Positions 1 to 5,759 of a stretch of 8,719 bases of DNA are shown in pieces; position 1 is the stretch's first letter; each line of letters opens with the position of its first letter. The notes under the pieces were generated by a model, which saw nothing but the letters and a program-made list of their open reading frames with translations, had not been told where the DNA came from and did no database searches. The DNA is from an uncultured Roseiflexaceae bacterium (GTDB taxonomy: Bacteria; Chloroflexota; Chloroflexia; Chloroflexales; Roseiflexaceae): contig CALJIC010000278.1 of assembly GCA_937974195.1 (NCBI GenBank), positions 1 through 8,719 on the forward strand, written 5' to 3'. Both the position numbers and the translations under genes were made by a program.

Positions 1-851
1 AGACGCTCGGGCTGGTGGGCGAGTCCGGCTGCGGCAAGACCACCACCGGCCGGACGATCTTGCGGCTGGAGCAGCCGACCAGCGGCGAGGTGCTGTTCGA
101 CGGCAAGGATGTCTTCGGCGCCTCGGGCAGCCAGATGAAGGCACTCCGGCGCGACATGCAGATCGTCTTCCAGGACCCGTACGCCTCGCTCGACCCGCGC
201 ATCACCGTCGGGGAGAGCGTCGCCGAGGGGCTCGAGATCCACGGCATCGGCAGCCGCAAGGAGCGCGAGGAGCGCGTGCGCGAGGTGCTGGCCAAGGTGG
301 GCATGCACCCGAGCCACATGCAGCGCTTCCCGCACGAGTTCTCGGGCGGGCAGCGGCAGCGCATCGGCATCGCGCGGGCGCTGGTGATGAACCCCAAGCT
401 GATCGTGTGTGACGAGCCGGTCTCGGCGCTGGACGTGTCGATCCAGAGCCAGGTGCTCAACCTGCTGCGCAACCTGCAGCAGGAGTTCGGCCTGACCTAC
501 CTGTTCATCGCCCACAACCTGAGCGTCGTCGAGCACATCAGCAACCGGGTGGGCGTGATGTACCTGGGCAAGCTGGTGGAGCTGGCCGACCGGGTGGAGC
601 TGTTCCGGCGGCCGCGCCACCCGTACACCAAGGCGCTGCTCTCGGCCGTGCCGATCCCGAACCCGCTGGCGCGGCGGGAGCGGATCATCCTGCAGGGCGA
701 CGTGCCGAGCCCGATCAACCCGCCCAAGGCGTGCCGCTTCCACACCCGCTGCTGGATGGCGCGCCCGATCTGCAGCGAGCAGGAGCCGGTCTTCGAGGAG
801 AAGGAGCCCGGCCACTGGGCGGCCTGCCACTTCGCGCACGAGGTCTCCTAG
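1..851 (+). CDS. Peptide ABC transporter ATP-binding protein, OppF/DppF type (5' end cut by window)
   Basis: This cytoplasmic ATPase subunit drives a peptide/nickel-type ABC importer. The window opens inside the reading frame (codons read from base 3); compared with the paralogue at 2255-3346, about 50 N-terminal codons lie outside. Visible in order: Walker A GESGCGKT (from base 18), Q-loop FQDPYASLDP, signature SGGQRQR (bases 342-362), Walker B VCDEPVSALD, H-loop IAHN, then the oligopeptide C-terminal region. That region carries four cysteines, with codons at bases 732, 750, 771 and 825, spaced C-x5-C-x6-C-x17-C; in DppD-type ATPases such cysteines bind a [4Fe-4S] cluster. It ends at TAG 849-851 and is followed by a strong terminator, so it is probably the last gene of an upstream transporter operon. 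It shares exact stretches of 37 and 56 bases with the 2255-3346 gene. The transported substrate cannot be told from the ATPase. Confidence 0.95.
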   Translation, partial: TLGLVGESGCGKTTTGRTILRLEQPTSGEVLFDGKDVFGASGSQMKALRRDMQIVFQDPYASLDPRITVGESVAEGLEIHGIGSRKEREERVREVLAKVGMHPSHMQRFPHEFSGGQRQRIGIARALVMNPKLIVCDEPVSALDVSIQSQVLNLLRNLQQEFGLTYLFIAHNLSVVEHISNRVGVMYLGKLVELADRVELFRRPRHPYTKALLSAVPIPNPLARRERIILQGDVPSPINPPKACRFHTRCWMARPICSEQEPVFEEKEPGHWAACHFAHEVS

Positions 852-879
852 AGCGCAGGTGGAGCGCAGCGGACGGAGC

Positions 880-921
880 GGGGCGCCGCGGCCCGGTGAG
901 GGGTCGGGGCGCCCTTCGTTT
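880..921 (+). terminator. Intrinsic terminator after the first ATPase gene
   Basis: A long GC hairpin starts 29 bases after the stop codon. Outer stem 881-887 pairs with 908-914 (7 bp), then one G/G mismatch (888/907), then inner stem 889-894 with 901-906 (6 bp including one G-T wobble) around the loop GGTGAG. A T-rich tail, TTCGTTT (915-921), follows. The tail is interrupted by C and G, so termination may be partial. It separates the first ATPase from the promoter at 929-956. Confidence 0.65.
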
Positions 922-928
922 CTCGGCG

Positions 929-956
929 TTGCGCCCGGCGCCATTTGTGGTACAAT
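929..956 (+). promoter_or_regulatory. Sigma-70-type promoter for the OppD/OppF-type pair
   Basis: TTGCGC (929-934), a 16-base spacer and TACAAT (951-956), preceded by an extended -10 TGG (948-950). The expected transcription start is near 963, giving a leader of about 97 bases before the ATG at 1060. The same 16-base spacing and TGN-TACAAT core appear at 3355-3382, and the core appears again on the minus strand at 5726-5718. The leader holds a small hairpin, TGCAGT (1014-1019) with ACTGTA (1026-1031), that puts GGAGG (1021-1025) in its loop; that GGAGG has no well-placed start codon after it. Confidence 0.6.
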
Positions 957-1059
957 TGCCCATATTCCCTGACCCAGCACTACCTGGATCTGGCGCCCCG
1001 CCCGCGCGACGATGCAGTGCGGAGGACTGTACCCGCGTTCTGTAGCCTGGGTGAAACGT

Positions 1060-2085
1060 ATGGCACCACTCCTCGAAGTCCGTAATCTGGAGACGCACTT
1101 CAAAACCCAGGACGGTGTCGTCAAGGCGGTCAACAACGTCTCCTTCCACGTGGACCGCGGCGAGACGCTCGGCATCGTCGGCGAGAGCGGCTCGGGCAAG
1201 AGCGTGACATCGCTCTCGGTGATGCGGCTGATCCCCAGCCCGCCCGGCAAGATCGTCGGCGGCGAGATCATGTTCGACGGCCAGAACCTGCTCGATCTGA
1301 CCGACGATGAGATGCGGCACGTGCGCGGCAACCGCATCGCCATGATCTTCCAGGACCCGATGACGTCGCTCAACCCGGTGCTGACGATCGGGCGGCAGAT
1401 CACCGAGTCGCTCGAGCTGCACATGAAGCTCACGCCGAGGGAGGCGCGCAACCGGGCGATCGAGCTGCTCAGCATGGTCGGCATCCCCAGCGCCGCCTCC
1501 CGGCTGGACAGCTACCCCCACCAGTTCTCGGGCGGCATGCGCCAGCGGGTGATGATCGCGATGGCGCTCTCGTGCAACCCGGAGCTGCTGATCGCCGATG
1601 AGCCGACCACGGCGCTGGATGTGACCATCCAGGCCCAGATCCTGGAGCTGATCGCGCGGCTGCAGCGCGAGCTGGGCACGGCGGTGATCATCATCACGCA
1701 CGACCTGGGCGTGGTGGCCGGGATGGCCGACCGGGTGATGGTGATGTACGCCGGGCGGGTGGTCGAGGAGGGTCCGACGAACGAGATCTTCGAGCGGCCG
1801 CGCATGCCCTACACGATCGGGCTGCTGCGCTCGATCCCGCGCCTGGACGAGCGCCAGGGCCGCAAGCTGACGCCGATCCGCGGCCTGCCGCCGGACCTGA
1901 TCAACCTGCCGGAGATCTGCCCGTTCAGCCCGCGCTGCGACTACTTCGTGGCCGGGAAGTGTGACCAGCAGGTGCCGCCGCTGCGCGAGGTGGGGGAGAA
2001 CCACCGCGCGGCGTGTCTGTTCGATATCTCCATCGACACGCCGGTGCCGAACGTCGAGCCGCAGGCCGCGCCCGAGGCGGCCTGA
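1060..2085 (+). CDS. Peptide ABC transporter ATP-binding protein, OppD/DppD type
   Basis: 341-residue ATPase subunit of a peptide/nickel-type ABC importer, acting at the inner face of the membrane, normally as a heterodimer with an OppF/DppF-type partner (here 2255-3346). Walker A GESGSGKS is at residues 41-48, Q-loop IFQDPMTSLNP follows, signature FSGGMRQR lies around S157, Walker B ends at D180-E181, and the H-loop histidine is H214. The FSGGMRQRVMIAMAL and ADEPTTALDVT forms are typical of the D rather than the F subunit. The C-terminal domain has C287, C293, C301 and C319 (C-x5-C-x7-C-x17-C), expected iron-sulfur ligands. The ATG at 1060 is chosen because the protein then begins right at the first beta-strand and GGGTGA (1049-1054) gives a weak ribosome site; GTG 1051 or ATG 1012 in the same frame are possible. 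Substrate unknown. Confidence 0.95.
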   Translation: MAPLLEVRNLETHFKTQDGVVKAVNNVSFHVDRGETLGIVGESGSGKSVTSLSVMRLIPSPPGKIVGGEIMFDGQNLLDLTDDEMRHVRGNRIAMIFQDPMTSLNPVLTIGRQITESLELHMKLTPREARNRAIELLSMVGIPSAASRLDSYPHQFSGGMRQRVMIAMALSCNPELLIADEPTTALDVTIQAQILELIARLQRELGTAVIIITHDLGVVAGMADRVMVMYAGRVVEEGPTNEIFERPRMPYTIGLLRSIPRLDERQGRKLTPIRGLPPDLINLPEICPFSPRCDYFVAGKCDQQVPPLREVGENHRAACLFDISIDTPVPNVEPQAAPEAA

Positions 2086-2254
2086 GATACCGCACGGCCC
2101 ACCAGGGCGGCCAGGCGCCGCGGTGGGGCCGCAGCACGTACGCAGCCAGGATCGGCGCCGCGGACAGCACGGCGCCCAGCGCAACGGGAACGCGCTCCAG
2201 CCGCCGCCGGCATCGCTTTCGATTGCGCAGCACGATAACCAGCGAGGGGAGATG
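2086..2254. other. 169-base spacer between the D- and F-type ATPase genes
   Basis: Such pairs are usually separated by a few bases or overlap, so this spacer is long. I see no convincing promoter or terminator in it. The only clear element is the ribosome site just before the next gene. Read on the minus strand, one frame stays open across the whole spacer and gives a basic stretch followed by a hydrophobic run (VPVALGAVLSAAPILAAYVL) and tryptophan-rich residues. That looks more like a membrane protein than typical antisense noise, but it runs on into the antisense of the D gene without a sensible end. Confidence 0.5.
2244..2251 (+). promoter_or_regulatory. Ribosome binding site deciding the start of the F-type ATPase
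   Basis: GAGGGGAG lies just before two consecutive ATG codons (2252 and 2255). Its core is only 1-2 bases from the first ATG but 4-5 from the second, so translation most likely begins at 2255. Confidence 0.7.
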
Positions 2255-3346
2255 ATGAGCGAGCAGCACAGCGGCACGGACGACCTCATCCAGGTCCGCG
2301 GCCTGAAGATGCACTTCCCTGTCACCTCCGGCATCATCCTGCGGCGCCAGGTGGGCGCCGTGAAGGCGGTGGACGGGGTGAGCTTCAGCATTAAGAAGGG
2401 CGAGACGCTCGGGCTGGTGGGCGAGTCCGGCTGCGGCAAATCCACCACCGGGCGGGCGATCCTGCAGCTGTACCGCCCGACCGCCGGGGAGGTGATCTTC
2501 AACGGCGTCGACCTGACGAAGCTGCAGGGCGAGGACCTGCGCAAGATGCGCCGCAAGGTGCAGATGATCTTCCAGGACCCGTACGCCTCGCTGAACCCGC
2601 GCATGACGGTGGGGGACATCATCGGCGAGCCGATCGCCGTGCACGGCCTGCGGCAGGGGAAGGCGGCCATCCGCGAGCGGGTGCAGGAGCTGCTCTCGCT
2701 GGTGGGCCTGAACCCGTACTTCATCAACCGCTACCCGCACGAGTTCTCGGGCGGGCAGCGGCAGCGCATCGGCATCGCGCGGGCGCTGGCGGTGGAGCCG
2801 GAGTTCGTGGTGTGCGACGAGCCGGTCTCGGCGCTGGACGTGTCCATCCAGGCGCAGGTGATCAACTTGCTGGAGGACCTGCAGGACCGGCTGGGGCTGA
2901 CGTACCTGTTCATCGCCCACGGCCTGGCGGTGGTGAAGCACATCTCGGACCGGGTGGCGGTGATGTACCTGGGCAAGGTGGTGGAGCTGGCCCCGGGGAG
3001 CAAGCTCTACACCATGCCGATGCACCCGTACACCCAGGCGCTGCTCTCGGCCGTGCCGATCCCGGACCCGAGCGTCGAGAAGCGCCGCAAGCGGATCATC
3101 CTCGAGGGGGATGTGCCGAGCCCGCTCAACCCGCCGCCCGGCTGCCACTTCCACACCCGCTGCCCGATCGCGATCGACCGCTGCCGGGTGGAGGAGCCGC
3201 CGTTCACCGACTACGGCGATGGCCACTTCGTGGCCTGCTGGCGCGCGCGCGAGTCGATCTCGCTGATGGAGCAGATCTCCGGCCCGGTCTCGGCCGGCAA
3301 GCTCGGCGACCCGCCGGTGTCGCAGCCAAGCGCGGCGGCGGAGTAG
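2255..3346 (+). CDS. Peptide ABC transporter ATP-binding protein, OppF/DppF type
   Basis: 363-residue ATPase, the expected partner of the D-type subunit at 1060-2085. Walker A GESGCGKS is at residues 56-63 (K62), Q-loop FQDPYASLNP follows, the signature FSGGQRQR lies around S165, Walker B ends at D188-E189, and the H-loop histidine is H222. The residue after H222 is glycine (IAHGL), where aspartate or asparagine is usual. The C-terminal oligopeptide domain has C297, C303, C310 and C328 (C-x5-C-x6-C-x17-C), the pattern that holds a [4Fe-4S] cluster in Dpp ATPases. The insertion before the ATPase core (VTSGIILRRQVGAVKAV, roughly residues 22-38) is typical of F subunits. The reading frame is open further upstream (to 1961), but that part overlaps the D gene and is not coding-like. 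No permease or binding-protein gene is in the window. Confidence 0.95.
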   Translation: MSEQHSGTDDLIQVRGLKMHFPVTSGIILRRQVGAVKAVDGVSFSIKKGETLGLVGESGCGKSTTGRAILQLYRPTAGEVIFNGVDLTKLQGEDLRKMRRKVQMIFQDPYASLNPRMTVGDIIGEPIAVHGLRQGKAAIRERVQELLSLVGLNPYFINRYPHEFSGGQRQRIGIARALAVEPEFVVCDEPVSALDVSIQAQVINLLEDLQDRLGLTYLFIAHGLAVVKHISDRVAVMYLGKVVELAPGSKLYTMPMHPYTQALLSAVPIPDPSVEKRRKRIILEGDVPSPLNPPPGCHFHTRCPIAIDRCRVEEPPFTDYGDGHFVACWRARESISLMEQISGPVSAGKLGDPPVSQPSAAAE

Positions 3347-3354
3347 CGGCGCGC

Positions 3355-3382
3355 TTGCCGCGCCGCCCGCGCGTGCTACAAT
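3355..3382 (+). promoter_or_regulatory. Promoter for the cysteine desulfurase gene
   Basis: TTGCCG (3355-3360), a 16-base spacer and TACAAT (3377-3382), with an extended -10 TGC at 3374-3376. The layout matches the promoter at 929-956. It begins only 9 bases after the ATPase stop codon. The expected start of transcription is near 3389, immediately before the hairpin at 3391-3426. Confidence 0.6.
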
Positions 3383-3390
3383 GGGGCGCG

Positions 3391-3426
3391 AGGGAGTGTG
3401 GGGGGCCATCCCTCACACTCCTTTTT
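3391..3426 (+). terminator. Terminator-like hairpin, either ending the ATPase operon or opening the desulfurase leader
   Basis: GGAGTGTG (3393-3400) pairs perfectly with CACACTCC (3414-3421); the stem extends inward through 3401-3404 with 3410-3413 (three G-C pairs and one G-T) to a 5-base loop, GCCAT. Five T residues (3422-3426) follow. By form this is a good intrinsic terminator 45 bases after the ATPase stop. However, the best promoter for the next gene lies upstream of it, so the transcript from that promoter would begin with this hairpin. It may therefore act as an attenuator or as a 5' stabilising hairpin as well as an operon terminator. Confidence 0.7.
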
Positions 3427-3518
3427 CGAACCTGGAGATATGTCCGTGAAGGGCCGGCGGCCCTCCACACCTCCCTGCCCGCGAGGGAAAGCGGCAGGGC
3501 CGCGTCACTCGTGTGACT

Positions 3519-3527
3519 GAGAGGAAG
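3519..3527 (+). promoter_or_regulatory. Ribosome binding site supporting a GTG start
   Basis: GAGAGGAAG lies 5 bases before the GTG at 3533. An in-frame stop, TGA at 3518-3520, excludes any start further upstream, and GTG 3533 is the first possible start after it. Confidence 0.8.
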
Positions 3528-3532
3528 CCTCT

Positions 3533-4699
3533 GTGGCTGATCGCATTATCTACCTGGACCACGCAGCAACGACGCCGCTCGACCCGGAGGTCCTGGCGGC
3601 GATGAGGCCGTACCTGACCGAGCAGTACGGCAACCCCTCGAGCATCCACCGGCTCGGCCGGGCCGCGCTGGACGCGCTCGACGGCGCGCGCGAGACGGTG
3701 GCGCGCACGCTCGGGGCGCTGCCGAAGGAGATCATCTTCACCGGCGGCGGCTCCGAGGCCGATAACCTGGCGGTGAAGGGCGTCGCGCTGGCGCAGCGCC
3801 GGGCCGGGAGGGGCGCGCACGTGATCACCAGCGCGATCGAGCACCACGCGGTGCTGCACGCGGTGGAGTGGCTGGAGGCGTTTGGCTTCGAGACCACGGT
3901 GCTGCCGGTGGACGGGGACGGCCTGGTGCGGCCGGAGGACCTGCGGGCGGCGCTGCGGCCGGACACGGTGCTCGTGTCGATCATGTACGCGAACAATGAG
4001 ATCGGCACGGTGCAGCCGGTGGCGGAGCTGGGCGCGATCTGCCGCGAGGCGGGGGTGCCGTTCCACACCGACGCGGTGCAGGCGGCGGGGGCGCTGCCGC
4101 TGGACGTGAACGCGCTGAACGTGGACCTGCTGACGATCACGGCCCACAAGTTCTACGGCCCCAAGGGGGTCGGCGCGCTCTATGTGCGGCACGGCGTCCC
4201 GCTGATGCCGCTGATCAGCGGCGGCGGCCAGGAGCGGCGGCGGCGGGCGGGCACCGAGAACGTGGCCGGGGCGGTGGGGCTAGCGGAGGCGCTGCGGCGC
4301 GCCGAGGAGCAGCGGCCGCAGTACGTGGCGCACTGCGCGGCGCTGCGCGACCGGCTGGTGGCGGGGGTGCTGGAGCGGGTGCCGCACGCCACGCTCAACG
4401 GGCACCCGACGCAGCGGCTGCCGAACAACGCCAACATCGCCTTCGAGGGCGTCGAGGGCGAGAGCGTGCTGCTGCTGCTCGACCAGCACGGGATCGCGGC
4501 GTCGAGCGGCTCGGCCTGCACCAGCGGCTCGCTCGAGGCCTCGCACGTGCTGCAGGCGCTCGGCATCCCGTACGAGCGCGCCATCGGCTCGCTGCGCTTC
4601 ACCGTCGGCCGCGCGACGACCGAGGAGGAGGTCGATACGCTGCTGGAGGTGCTGCCGGCGGTGATCGAGCAGCTCAGGGAGCTCTCGCCGGCCCGCTAG
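3533..4699 (+). CDS. Cysteine desulfurase, NifS/IscS type (class V aminotransferase fold)
   Basis: 388-residue, PLP-dependent cytoplasmic enzyme that removes sulfur from L-cysteine, leaving alanine and a persulfide on its active-site cysteine for iron-sulfur cluster assembly or tRNA thiolation. Visible: YLDHAATTPLDP at the N terminus, SEADNLAVKG, SAIEHHAV with H104 in the usual PLP-stacking position, NNEIGTVQP, HTDAVQAAG, the PLP lysine K206 in ITAHKFYGPKG, the RRRAGTENV segment, and catalytic C329 in SSGSACTSGSLE. The active-site loop is the long group I type and resembles NifS slightly more than IscS. Length fits the family. The GTG start is fixed by an upstream in-frame stop and a good ribosome site. 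It has its own promoter and structured leader. No iscU, iscR, mnmA or nif gene is adjacent, so the sulfur acceptor is unknown. It converges with the gene at 4707, with 7 bases between the stop codons. Confidence 0.96.
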   Translation: MADRIIYLDHAATTPLDPEVLAAMRPYLTEQYGNPSSIHRLGRAALDALDGARETVARTLGALPKEIIFTGGGSEADNLAVKGVALAQRRAGRGAHVITSAIEHHAVLHAVEWLEAFGFETTVLPVDGDGLVRPEDLRAALRPDTVLVSIMYANNEIGTVQPVAELGAICREAGVPFHTDAVQAAGALPLDVNALNVDLLTITAHKFYGPKGVGALYVRHGVPLMPLISGGGQERRRRAGTENVAGAVGLAEALRRAEEQRPQYVAHCAALRDRLVAGVLERVPHATLNGHPTQRLPNNANIAFEGVEGESVLLLLDQHGIAASSGSACTSGSLEASHVLQALGIPYERAIGSLRFTVGRATTEEEVDTLLEVLPAVIEQLRELSPAR

Positions 4700-4706
4700 C
4701 GCCGCG

Positions 4707-5075
4707 CTACACGCGCTGCATGTGCGTGTCTTTGAAGGCGGTGGGGTACTTGAGCCCGTAGCCGACGGCGCGGTCCATGCCGATGTGCGCCAGCCAGATC
4801 AGCCCGAGCTGGAGCGGGAGCGGCTGGCCGAGCGCCAGGCCGGCCAGCGCGAGGGCTGCGGGGAGCACGATGGCGTGCACCAGGTTGTAGGCCGCCGCGC
4901 CGAGGCGCGGGCCCGCCAGGTAGCCGAGCATCGCCAGGTCCGGCGCGAGCAGGAGCGCGACGAACAGCAGCCAGTGGCCGCCGGCGTACCCGAAGTACAG
5001 CACGATGCTGGCGACGAGCAGGGCGGCGCCCTCCAGGTGCAGCAGCAGGCGCGGGGCGAAGAGCTTCATGGTCAC
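4707..5075 (-). CDS. Small membrane protein of the DUF4260 type
   Basis: 122-residue hydrophobic protein with about four membrane segments (roughly residues 10-30, 33-53, 60-82 and 86-100) and a conserved polar C-terminal end, HIGMDRAVGYGLKYP followed by FKDTHMQRV. I recognise that ending as the hallmark of DUF4260, a family of unknown function; this is from memory, not a search. The start is taken as GTG 5075: GGAGG (5087-5083) is exactly 7 bases upstream, and the GTG overlaps the TGA stop of the preceding yigZ-like gene (GTGA, 5075-5072). ATG 5069, two codons on, is the alternative, but its ribosome site would be 13 bases away. The stop/start overlap indicates translational coupling and one operon with the gene at 5072-5689. 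The frame is open far upstream, but that is antisense noise. Confidence 0.85.
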   Translation of the reverse strand: MTMKLFAPRLLLHLEGAALLVASIVLYFGYAGGHWLLFVALLLAPDLAMLGYLAGPRLGAAAYNLVHAIVLPAALALAGLALGQPLPLQLGLIWLAHIGMDRAVGYGLKYPTAFKDTHMQRV

Positions 5076-5689
5076 CCCAGATCCTCCACGCGCGCCTGCC
5101 CGGCCGTCACCTCGCGCAGGGCCGCGGTGAGCGGCTCGACCTGTGGCAGCGGCAGGGTGACGAGCAGCGTCACCTCGGCGGCGAACTCCTCGTCGCCGAT
5201 GCTCCCCATGTGCGCGGCGACCAGCCGGCGGGCGGCCTCGTAGGCGGCGTAGGAGACGGTGACCGCCAGCGTGCGCCGCTCGACCTTCTCCTCGCGCGGG
5301 AGCGCCGCCAGCACCTCCTTCGCCGCGTCGCTGTAGGCGCGCACCAGCCCGCCGGTGCCGAGCAGCGTGCCGCCGAAGTAGCGCGTCACCACGACGACCA
5401 CGTCGCCGAGGCCGCTGCCGCGCACCACCGCCAGCGTCGGGCGGCCGGCGGTGCCGGACGGCTCGCCGTCGTCGCTCATCCCCTCGATCTTGGTCGCCCC
5501 GTGGCCGATCACATAGGCGAAGACGTGGTGGGTGGCGTCGGGCATCTCGGCCCGGACGCCGGCGATGAATGCCTTGGCCTCGTCCACCGACGCGGCCGGG
5601 CCGGCCGTGCCGATGAAGCGCGAGTTGACGACGCGGATCTCGATGCGCGCGGTGCCGGCCGGCACCCAGCGCGGCTCTGTGTTGCTCAT
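5072..5689 (-). CDS. yigZ: YigZ/IMPACT family protein (UPF0029 domain plus DUF1949)
   Basis: 205-residue cytoplasmic protein of the YigZ/YvyE family, related to the N-terminal part of eukaryotic IMPACT. The first domain (about residues 14-125) has both family signatures: DDGEPSGTAGRP at 73-84 and TRYFGGTLLGTGGLVRAYS at 102-120. The second domain (about 138-205) fits the small ferredoxin-like DUF1949 module. The family's biochemical role is not settled; a link to translation or ribosome function is suggested by the IMPACT relationship and the fold of the second domain. Length is typical of the family. ATG 5689 is chosen because the homologous region begins just after it; the ribosome site is weak (GAGCAGAG, about 7 bases upstream). 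It is transcribed divergently from the glycosyltransferase gene and coupled through a GTGA overlap to the DUF4260-type gene. Confidence 0.95.
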   Translation of the reverse strand: MSNTEPRWVPAGTARIEIRVVNSRFIGTAGPAASVDEAKAFIAGVRAEMPDATHHVFAYVIGHGATKIEGMSDDGEPSGTAGRPTLAVVRGSGLGDVVVVVTRYFGGTLLGTGGLVRAYSDAAKEVLAALPREEKVERRTLAVTVSYAAYEAARRLVAAHMGSIGDEEFAAEVTLLVTLPLPQVEPLTAALREVTAGQARVEDLG

Positions 5690-5717
5690 GGAAGCACTCT
5701 GCTCTGGACGCGGGCGT

Positions 5718-5726
5718 ATTGTAGCA
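5718..5726 (-). promoter_or_regulatory. Extended -10 promoter for the yigZ-like operon
   Basis: Read on the minus strand, TGC followed by TACAAT (5726-5718), the same nine bases as at 3374-3382. No good -35 is seen at the usual distance; the nearest is CTCGAA (5745-5740) with a 16-base spacer. The expected start of transcription is near 5711, giving a leader of about 22 bases. Confidence 0.55.
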
Positions 5727-5745
5727 CGAAGCCGTGTTGTTCGAG

Positions 5746-5751
5746 TATAAT
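5746..5751 (+). promoter_or_regulatory. TATAAT -10 box for the glycosyltransferase gene, likely leaderless
   Basis: A perfect TATAAT ends 8 bases before the ATG at 5760. Transcription would start at about 5757-5760, so the message would have essentially no leader, and no Shine-Dalgarno sequence precedes the ATG. No convincing -35 or TGN is seen. The divergent promoter's -10 lies only 22 bases away. Confidence 0.5.
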
Positions 5752-5759
5752 GCCCGGCC

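Larger units (their letters stand above)
3389..3532 (+). ncRNA. Structured 5' leader of the cysteine desulfurase gene
   Basis: If transcription starts near 3389, the leader is about 144 bases and almost continuously foldable. It contains the terminator-like hairpin 3391-3423; GGGCC (3451-3455) with GGCCC (3459-3463); CCCTGCC (3473-3479) with GGCAGGG (3493-3499), extended by two inner pairs past a bulged C3480; and GTCAC (3504-3508) with GTGAC (3513-3517). The last stem ends two bases before the ribosome site. In addition, 3391-3405 can pair with 3461-3476 over 15 pairs with one bulge (C3471) and one wobble (G3402-T3464), which would exclude both the first and second hairpins. I do not recognise a known riboswitch class. 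A leader with alternative folds is an inference from base pairing only. Confidence 0.4.

Noticed and set aside
1012..1059. Upstream ATG 1012 as the start of the D-type ATPase
   Set aside because: It adds 16 residues not typical of the family and has no ribosome site; the protein core begins right after ATG 1060.
715..2727. Very long minus-strand open frame (670 codons) across the ATPase genes
   Set aside because: It is antisense to clearly recognisable ABC ATPase genes, is rich in Arg, His, Pro and Ala of low complexity, and has no recognisable motif; it is a GC-rich shadow.
1925..3409. Minus-strand open frame of 494 codons over the F-type ATPase
   Set aside because: Antisense shadow with low-complexity Arg/His/Leu/Ala composition. 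Only the part across the 2086-2254 spacer looked protein-like, and that is reported separately.
3391..3476. Classical transcription attenuator at the desulfurase leader
   Set aside because: The strand that would compete with the terminator lies downstream of the T tract, so it is not yet made when termination is decided; only a non-classical mechanism remains possible.
3413..4192. Minus-strand open frame over the desulfurase leader and 5' part
   Set aside because: No motif and skewed composition; the plus strand encodes an unmistakable cysteine desulfurase.
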